In this document: positions 57,460 through 64,000 of the stretch, in pieces
Layout: every line of letters begins with the position of its first letter
Position numbering within the stretch: the first letter of the stretch is position 1
Assembly (NCBI GenBank): GCA_030280995.1
Contig: JASXTE010000002.1
Location: 30,516,683 to 30,580,682 of the forward strand
Length of the DNA stretch: 64,000 nucleotides
Direction: 5' to 3'
Source of the DNA: Hemileia vastatrix
Lineage: Eukaryota > Basidiomycota > Pucciniomycetes > Pucciniales > Zaghouaniaceae
Program-made: the position numbers and the translations under genes
Notes under the pieces: generated by a model
What the model was told of the DNA's origin: nothing
What the model saw: the letters and a program-made list of their open reading frames with translations, nothing else
Databases searched by the model: none

Positions 57460-58406
57460 AAAGTCTGGATTTTTACATGATTTTTTGAATGAATAAGTGA
57501 TTTGACCATTTAGCAAAGGGCTAAAACATGATGAGTGTTGAATATTAGTCACTAACTTCATTAAAATAGGCATACCAAAGCTACTTGCACGCCTGAGTGT
57601 GGATACAGAAAACTGTAGATGCCAATTAATTTGCTGGTGTCCACAGAAAAAATACAGATTCCTGTGGCTAAAGGCAAGACTCGGGGACAGTAATCTAACA
57701 TGCCCAAAAGTTAATTACTGTACTGAGCCAACTTACAGAGACGGCTGCAGATGCTCTCAGCTTTATTTTCTCCAGTCTCTTCCAGAACTTCACCACAGAT
57801 GCCCGATTTTCAAGGCCCATGACATCAAAGTGATGGGGTTAAATTAGTCATTTTAAAAAAAATAGCAATCTACTAGCTCTCTATATTATATTTTTCGTTA
57901 TCTAAATTTATTTCAATGGATACTGTCAGTCACTTACAGCTGCTTGAGAGAGCCTTGCGTGTTTTTGAGATTTTTTTTTGCTTCCACTTTGCCCAGAATG
58001 TGAGTCTTCGTTAGCTAACCTAGTGCATCTAGCCACTCAGATAGTCAAACTATTGATTCCTCAAGCGCAGCTGATCTAGAATCACGCTCTGGAGGAAGCA
58101 AATGAAGAATTTCTGTGGAAAAAGCTTCAGGTTTTTCTCAAATAGCTGTAATTCTAAAAGGAAGCAAGGAATATGCTCCTCAAGGAATGTTCATCTACTA
58201 TGAATAAACATAGTTGTCGTGTGGCTTCGGATGAATGTTAGGTTAGGTTAGGTTAGGTTAGATTAGGTTTCGTGCTATCACCATGATATGATAATATTTG
58301 AGTTCGCTGCGGCAAAGAGAGAGTCTTAACTATCCACTTGCCTCTTAGTCACCGCTGGCTCTGTCTGTTCTCCCTCGCTAGCTAGGATTTCGAAACCGGG
58401 ATAAAG
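57460..58406. other. Upstream region of uS10; no gene recognised
   Basis: Less AT-rich, non-repetitive sequence. A short run of five TTAGG units occurs at ~58237-58265. No TATA box is evident; 'ctctgtctgttctccctcg' just before the start could be a pyrimidine-rich promoter element of the kind seen at ribosomal-protein genes. Confidence 0.4.
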
Positions 58407-59042
58407 ATGAGCTACGTCGCTAAGGATGATAAAGACCTAGACGGATCAGGAGTCCCAGCACCCAAATGTCACAAAATTAGAATAACACTCACTAGCAAGA
58501 ATGTGAAAGGTCTCGAAAAAGGTTTGTTCATCCATCCTTTTTATTCATCTTTGGTGTGGTTAGTTTCAATTGATTGCTTTCGTTGGATAGTCTGCTCTGA
58601 CCTTATAGGCCGAGCAAAAGACAAGGGTCTAAGAGTCAAAGGTCCTGTTCGCATGCCTACCAAGCGATTGACAATCACCACTCGTAAAACTGTTAGTTCC
58701 CTCGTGCTAGGCGCTTCATCTATATACCAAACTACTTTGTCATATCTTTAACATATGAATCTCTCTTTCAGCCTTGTGGTGAAGGTTCCAAGACTTGGGA
58801 TCGATTCGAGCTCAAAATTCACAAACGATTGATTGACCTTCTCAGTCCTGCTGAAATTGTGAAGCAAATCGTAAGTCATATCGCTCCGCCCTCATCACAG
58901 GGGGAAAAAAGCGGTAACCCGACGTCTGGTTGCCATTTTTTTCCCCTGTGCATCTATGTGTAGTTGTTGATTGGATTTTTGTCTTTAGACTTCCATGTCA
59001 ATTGAACCAGGTGTGGAGGTTGAGGTCACTATTGCACAATAA
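58407..59042 (+). CDS. RPS20: 40S ribosomal protein uS10 (RPS20), 122 aa, four exons
   Basis: Exons 58407-58521, 58591-58691, 58772-58870 and 58989-59042 give 369 nt in one frame ending in TAA. The product follows eukaryotic uS10 throughout: [46 protein letters not shown] and [12 protein letters not shown]. It is a structural protein of the small ribosomal subunit head. Length is normal for the family and no residue looks damaged. It is a single conserved gene between transposon-rich blocks. Intron 3 holds a small inverted repeat. Confidence 0.97.
58896..58947. repeat. Hairpin in intron 3 of uS10
   Basis: CACAGGGGGAAAAAA and TTTTTTTCCCCTGTG enclose an imperfect inner palindrome centred on CGACGTC. 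The design (CACAG, A-run, palindrome, T-run) resembles the ends of the 32939-34449 element. Confidence 0.65.
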
Positions 59043-59603
59043 GTAATGCACACCCTATGTTGTTAGTCATTAAATGATTAAACTCACGTTCTTTTGAGTG
59101 TTCCTCATCAAGAGATCTGTCTGGATTCATAAATAAAGCCATTGTCAGATATTATTCTGATTTTTTTGAGGTTAAACAGTTTCCCAACGCACTTCTATAG
59201 CAGTCCCACTGTAATTTTTAATACTTCTTGAGAATTCAAGTAATGGTAGTGAAGCAGCGTATCAGCAGGGAAAATCCCACCAAAATATGTTGTGACATGG
59301 ATTCATTACAAATGCTTGTCCTTTTTTATAAAAACTTTGGCATACTCCAAGAAAAGTTGACTCAGCATGCAAATCGTTGTGGAAAAATTGGCCTGGCCTT
59401 GGTTGTAGAATTTGACAATCAATTTGAAACATAAGTCTGGTAATTTTTACACCACTACAGACAATAAATAATGTTGAATGAAAGGATGCCAAAAATCAAA
59501 AGAACTATATTATATATCAAAAAAAAAGTGGGCTTCATAAAATAAAAAAGGCTTGGTTTCATTAATTGTCAGCAATCATAGCTCTTACTCCCACAGTTTT
59601 ATA
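59043..59603. other. 3' flank of uS10, no gene recognised
   Basis: AATAAA-like signals ('ataaataaagcc' at ~59130) could end the uS10 transcript. Short open frames here look random. Confidence 0.4.
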
Positions 59604-59797
59604 CACTACAATAAATGTTCGTTTCGTCTTGGGGCGCAACAATGTTAGAACGATTACGCAACAGTTAAGTAACAATTGTTTTTGGCACTTAAAGGTCTTA
59701 GGTGGGTCTTAAGTGCAAGAAGCAATTTTTTTGTAACTGTTGCACAACTGTTGTGTGATTGTTGCGCCCCATGGCGAAACAAACATGTGCTGTAGTG
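59604..59797. mobile_element. CACTA MITE, 194 bp, TSD ATA
   Basis: Starts CACTACAATAAATGTTCG and ends in the inverted form of CACTACAGCACATGTTTG, with ATA at 59601-59603 and 59798-59800. Inside each end is GTTTCG(C/T)C(A/T)TGGGGCGCAAC. Half of the same element is at 17558-17640. Confidence 0.9.
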
Positions 59798-59800
59798 ATA

Positions 59801-60276
59801 TATGATAGGGATTATGTTTCCCCTTCTTTCTTTTTTATTTGAACCAATAGTTGCTCAACTATTCTTAAAACTTGACCATTAATCAACTTACCTCTACCTT
59901 AAACTTTTTAATAAAAACTCTTTTGAAACATTTATCTCAATAAACCATTGTAATGCTACATAAACTTTAGAGGCTATGATTTCAAATTTAGCAAAGGGTG
60001 ACGCAGAAGTTCTTTACTACTCTTGTGGTACACTTTCTGTGCCTGTACTTTGCACCTTTTCTCAGCTAAAGTGAAATGAAAATAACTGAACACTTACCAA
60101 GCCTCTACTAAATACTTTCTAAAATCATTCTGATTTCTGCGGAGTTCAATGAAGTTTAATCAATTTTTTTAGTTAATCTTCAAATACTGCAATTTGTTTC
60201 TTGATCTGAGATGAAAAAAATGTGAAAGCTAGAGACTTTCTGGCGAGTGAGTCTAACATATTTTTTTAATGATATG
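59801..60276. other. No gene recognised
   Basis: Spacer between two CACTA MITEs with no convincing frame. Confidence 0.4.
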
Positions 60277-60279
60277 TGT

Positions 60280-60529
60280 CACTACGCAATATAGGGGGTG
60301 GATTTGCTAGCAAGTCCCCAACCTGAACTCAGACATAACTCAGATGGAACTCAGACTGAACTAATACTTAACTCTACTTGAACACCCACCTAAAACTGTT
60401 CTGCTGGGTGGTTTTCATCCCTGATTGTATGGTTCCTTTGTCAATAGCTCAATGAGTGTTCAATCTGTGGTGAGTTTGGGTCCAAGGTTGCGGACTTGCT
60501 AGCAAGCCCACCCACCACAATGCATGGTG
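60280..60529. mobile_element. CACTA-type MITE, 250 bp, TSD TGT
   Basis: Starts CACTACGCAATATAGGGGG and ends in the inverted form of CACCATGCATTGTGG, with TGT at 60277-60279 and 60530-60532. It is inverted relative to the 3176-3424 copy and has TTGCTAGCAAG palindromes near both ends. Confidence 0.88.
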
Positions 60530-60954
60530 TGTACAGTGGGTTAATATATATATATACCACTTACCAATTTTCTAATAATACTTACTCAAATGCCCTATAA
60601 ATTCTGTATATGATCAATTTAGAGTCTGAGATTAATGATAACATATCAAAATACAAAAGTGAGCAGAAATTTTTTTATACTATTAAATTTTCTAAACCAA
60701 ATTGAAATTTGACCTTGAGAACTAGTTAGTATAGCAAAATGAAACAAGACTCATTGGAATAAGAAGGAGGAATAAAGTCATATTCAAAAAAGAAAATATT
60801 GAAAAATATTTTTTTTGCCAAAATAAATGACATGCTTTAGAGCTTCTTTGCAATATTTTTGAATAAACCCACCAAAGGTAGCAAAAAAGCTCAAGAATAT
60901 GTGAGTTTTACTTGCCAAATAATATTTTTTAATCATTTATTTTTTAAATATATG

Positions 60955-61180
60955 ACTTACCACAGGAAATCTGGGGGTGAGCTGCTAGCAGTTCCCTCTA
61001 TTTGAAACTATCAGGAATTTGTCAGGAAACTGTTGTGAAACCATCCTGAAACTTTCAGAAATATGTTTTTAAATCTGATGAAAAAACATTGAAAAAATAA
61101 ACTGTCACAGATTGAATCCAGAACAATCCCTCCTTGAGCAGAGCTTAGGAACCACATTGAACATCAGTTAATCTCAGGTT
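60955..61180. mobile_element. One end of a CACTA-type element like 1597-4406
   Basis: ACCACAGGAAATCTGGGGG is followed by the palindrome GAGCTGCTAGCAGTTC (one mismatch) and matches the right end at 4260-4406, inverted. No partner end was found. Confidence 0.6.
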
Positions 61181-61359
61181 TGGCAAAAGGTTGAACAACA
61201 TCACTTAGCATACCTTAATATTCAAATATTAAACTTGAATATATGTTGTGTGTATGATATAGATGCATATGCATTTGAATTTGCATGGTGGATACTTATT
61301 GCATGTTAAAAATTGATGTGAAATGCCTATCCAAAGTGTATGTATAATGACTAAGAAGA

Positions 61360-61690
61360 ATGAATATGCATAAAAAATATGCATAAAATTATGCATAAAA
61401 AATATGCATAGTGATTATGCATATTGAATATGCATAAAAATATGCATATTGAATATGCATTAAAAATATGCATAAAAATATGCATATTGAATATGCATTA
61501 AAAATATGCATATTGAATATGCATTAAAAATATGCATACTGAATATGCAAAAAAAGGTGCATATATGTATATGAATAAAATATATTAATATGCATATAAA
61601 TCTGTATAATGAATATGAATATGCATATGCGTAAATATGCATAATGATTGAAAAATGCAAAAAAAATGATGCTTAACAAGTATATTTTAT
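61360..61690. repeat. ATGCAT minisatellite
   Basis: More than fifteen ATGCAT palindromes separated by 'aaaa(a)at' or 'attgaat'. Two alternating spacers give units of about 12 and 16 bp. Predicted peptides across it are repeat translations only. Confidence 0.9.
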
Positions 61691-62531
61691 GCATAAATAG
61701 AAATATGCAATATGAATTCTTATTGCATACAGATAACACTGGCAAACCAACTTGACCAAAACTCATACTAAATTTTCATTCTGGACTAAAGGTGTGAGGG
61801 AAGGAAGAAAAACAGTCCAACGTTAGAAAAATGCTACATGCACTCATTTTGTAGCAGAGCAAATGAGAAGTGCTGAATTATGGTTGGTGCCCATAATTTA
61901 GTATGATATCATAATTTTATTTAATTGTTTTCAATATTGAAAAGACTTTAGGTTGGTTGGTATGGATCTAGCTGTGCCAGGGTCTAATCTAATTATATTA
62001 ACAATTTCTTAATAATTAACGGGTTTTAATACAAAAACAGGTTGTATTTTTTGTGGGATATTGGATATGATAAGGTCTTTTGTAAAATAAACTTATATTG
62101 TTTAAAAATATTCCTGAATCAGATGTGGGATAATCACTACAAAAAATTGTAGTACTGTGGGCAATAAAATATATGCACAAGCAGTAAAGAAAGAACCAAG
62201 TGAACCCTTTTTGTGCAGTGGGAATCATTAGAGTGGAATTGTGGATGAAAAATATAATTCATTATTACCATTTTATTTAATCAAAAAATTTATAATATTA
62301 AAAAGAACTATTGATTAATTGGTATTTGACCTTTGTGCCTCACTCATATTTATCATTTGATTGATTTTTTGTCACCATTATGTTATTAATATTATAAGTA
62401 TAGCAAAAACTCATGTGCCCAACGCATACCGGGTGATGTTACACCTTTTATAATATTATTAAATAAAGGTAAAAAAATATGAAAACGATTTGGTTTTCAA
62501 AAAATAAATTGATATCCAAAAGCAATATGAG
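61691..62531. other. No gene recognised
   Basis: AT-rich. At 62136-62218 CACTACAAAAAATTG and CCTTTTTGTGCAGTG might be the ends of an 83-bp CACTA-like MITE, but no duplication flanks them. Confidence 0.35.
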
Positions 62532-62688
62532 TGTCAGCCAGGCTACTAGACTTACCCGGTAAAATAATTAATTATTTTACTGAGTTAAAGCCACACCTTT
62601 CTTCCTAATAATAATTATTTATTTATTTACTTAAGTAGTACTTACAATTAACTAAAGTTAAGTACAATAAGTAGTATAAATAAATAAT
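62532..62688 (+). repeat. LTR fragment of the RT2 family
   Basis: TGTCAGCCAGGCTACTAGAC and the next ~150 bp match the start of the RT2 LTRs. It is cut at 62688 by element E7. Confidence 0.85.
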
Positions 62689-64000
62689 AGGGGGTGTCAG
62701 TTCTGGCAAATCCGCACTTAACTTAAGTGAGGATTTCAAACCAAATCAGCACTTACAAATCAGCACTTAAATTTTGCAAAAAAGTCACTTATTTCAAAAA
62801 AGGGTGTCAGTTATGACCTCAAATCAGCACTTTTTTCCCGTTTTTTTTCACAACCACATTTTGGCCACAAAACATCCCTTCCTTTCTTACCCCATCCCTG
62901 TCACATGTGACACACTGACCTTCCTCGCTACCTACCCATCAATCCTTGGCACACACCCCTTCCTGACATTTTCGATATTTTGACCAGGCATGTTTACATT
63001 CTTTTTTACTTATTTCTTCTACTTCTTAATCTTTTTTCTATGGGTGTCAGTTCTGACCTCAAATCAGCACTTTTTTTGTGATTTTTTTTTTTCAAAACCA
63101 CATGTTGGCCACATCATCCCTTTCTTTCCTATACCATTTTGTACTCTCCAAATGTCCTCTTTGTGTACTTCATTCACTTGGGTTGGTATTTTGGTTTGTT
63201 GCATATTCATTTTTTTTGGAATTTACGGTGAAATTTTTTTTTTTGGATGGCTCATTGGTTTTCTTTCACCAGCTCAACATGAAATCGCATATTTTGTCAG
63301 TGATTTTTTTTTTCATTCATCCCTCATATCCTTTTCCTATTCTCCTCCAACATCCCTCAAACAATTTAATTTCATTCATTTTGTCATCTCATCTCTCCAG
63401 GTAAGTCACTTTATTCTTTTTTTTTGATTTTTTGATTACTAATTATAATTTTTTTTGTTTTTTTCTGTTAATTTTATTTTTTTTATCTAAATTTTTTTTG
63501 TAAGTGGTTATTTTGGATTTCAATGGTATAATTAACCTTTTTTCTCTCTCCCTCTTTACTTTCTTTTTTAGCTCCATCACCCTACTCTTCATCCCTCCTT
63601 GGCATGGTCATTATCCCCCCTTTCCCTTATTTCACTTTTTTTTGGCTCCATTTCATTGAAACACATACATTGCACATTCTTTATGCATTTCACTTACTCC
63701 ATATTCAATTTCCCCACAATTCCAACATCAATCTTTCTCACTCTATTTTTCCTACTTTTCAATCAAGGTAAGTTTCATCTCCTTTTTTTCATGCCTATAT
63801 GATATCTCATTCCATTTATGAAAAGTTCATACTTAAATATATGTATGACTCTTATCTGGATAACAGTGAACTTATAAAACTCCTTTTGATCTCATCTTCA
63901 TTACCACTTTTCAAGTTTTTGTAAAATTTTGAAAATCAGACTCGGAATTAGGGTTAGGTTTATTCAAATCTAATGTTCTTTTTACTGAAGATTCTCCTGA
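62689..64000 (+). mobile_element. Left part of Harbinger-like element E7 with a Tet-like gene leader
   Basis: Starts AGGGGGTGTCAGTTCTGGC after AAT (62686-62688). At 63140-63410 it matches the leader of the oxygenase genes of E6 (52030-52260) and E5 (48115-48380, inverted), including 'caccagctcaacatgaaatc' and the donor CCAGGTAAGTCA at ~63400. A further donor-like AAGGTAAGTTTC lies at ~63768. Coding exons, if present, lie beyond the window. No transposase lies between this end and the leader. Confidence 0.75.

Noticed and set aside
57599..57847. Small cysteine-rich protein gene upstream of uS10
   Set aside because: No signal peptide, no splice context and no recognisable family; likely chance.
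58237..58265. Telomere
   Set aside because: Only five TTAGG units within unique sequence next to a ribosomal-protein gene; an internal microsatellite is simpler.
59228..59434. Small open frame downstream of uS10
   Set aside because: Composition and context look random; the opposite strand is open too.
61460..61766. Tyr/Ile/His-rich frames
   Set aside because: Translations of the ATGCAT minisatellite.

Overview
This is a eukaryotic, very AT-rich, intron-containing and transposon-packed window. I read it as a basidiomycete of the rust-fungus type (Pucciniales). The reasons are small GT-AG introns, Ty3/gypsy chromoviruses, CACTA- and Harbinger-type DNA transposons, and a large set of 'Tet-like' 2OG-Fe(II) oxygenase copies of the kind expanded in rusts. 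The species cannot be named from the sequence. Only two loci look like host genes: a multi-exon minus-strand gene for a predicted secreted protein (13793-16859) and 40S ribosomal protein uS10/RPS20 (58407-59042). Almost everything else is nested mobile DNA. LAYOUT: 1-6273 is the right part of a decayed PIF/Harbinger-like element (E1) carrying a Tet-like oxygenase pseudogene and a Myb-like pseudogene, with a CACTA-type element (1597-4406) nested inside it. 6277 to about 13790 is a dead Ty3/gypsy chromovirus (RT1) into which E1 inserted; its probable 3' LTR holds a 5'-truncated LINE. 13793-16859 is the secreted-protein gene. 17558-19390 has a CACTA MITE end and a minus-strand LINE fragment. 19514-24315 has a CACTA-type fragment, a 459-bp Harbinger deletion derivative (E2) and a decayed Harbinger element (E3). 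24513-25545 is an array of unrelated stem-loops. 27245-27909 is another oxygenase pseudogene. 29299-40148 is a second chromovirus (RT2) with two LTRs, interrupted by a 1.5-kb TIR element (TSD TAC) and an 806-bp solo LTR (TSD GGATC). 41549-57456 is a Harbinger nest: an old outer element cut by E5 (43388-50000) and E6 (50433-56952). 58407-59042 is uS10. 59604-64000 has CACTA MITEs, an ATGCAT minisatellite, an LTR fragment and the start of another oxygenase-carrying element (E7). HOW THE GENES WORK TOGETHER: E6 is the intact reference for the main discovery. Inside perfect termini and a 3-bp target duplication (AAT) it carries three apparently intact spliced genes: a DDE transposase (429 aa), a Tet-like 2OG-Fe(II) oxygenase with H-x-D...H...R residues (408 aa), and a Myb/SANT-like DNA-binding protein with a coiled coil (358 aa). 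PIF/Harbinger elements normally carry only transposase plus Myb-like protein. Here a nucleic-acid-modifying-type oxygenase is a third recurrent gene. Remains of it occur in E1, E3, E5, the outer element and probably E7. The elements also share an AGGGGGTNTCA terminus, subterminal palindromes, a composition-switched spacer between transposase and oxygenase, and a conserved block 3' of the oxygenase. Whether this three-gene architecture is already described could not be checked here.
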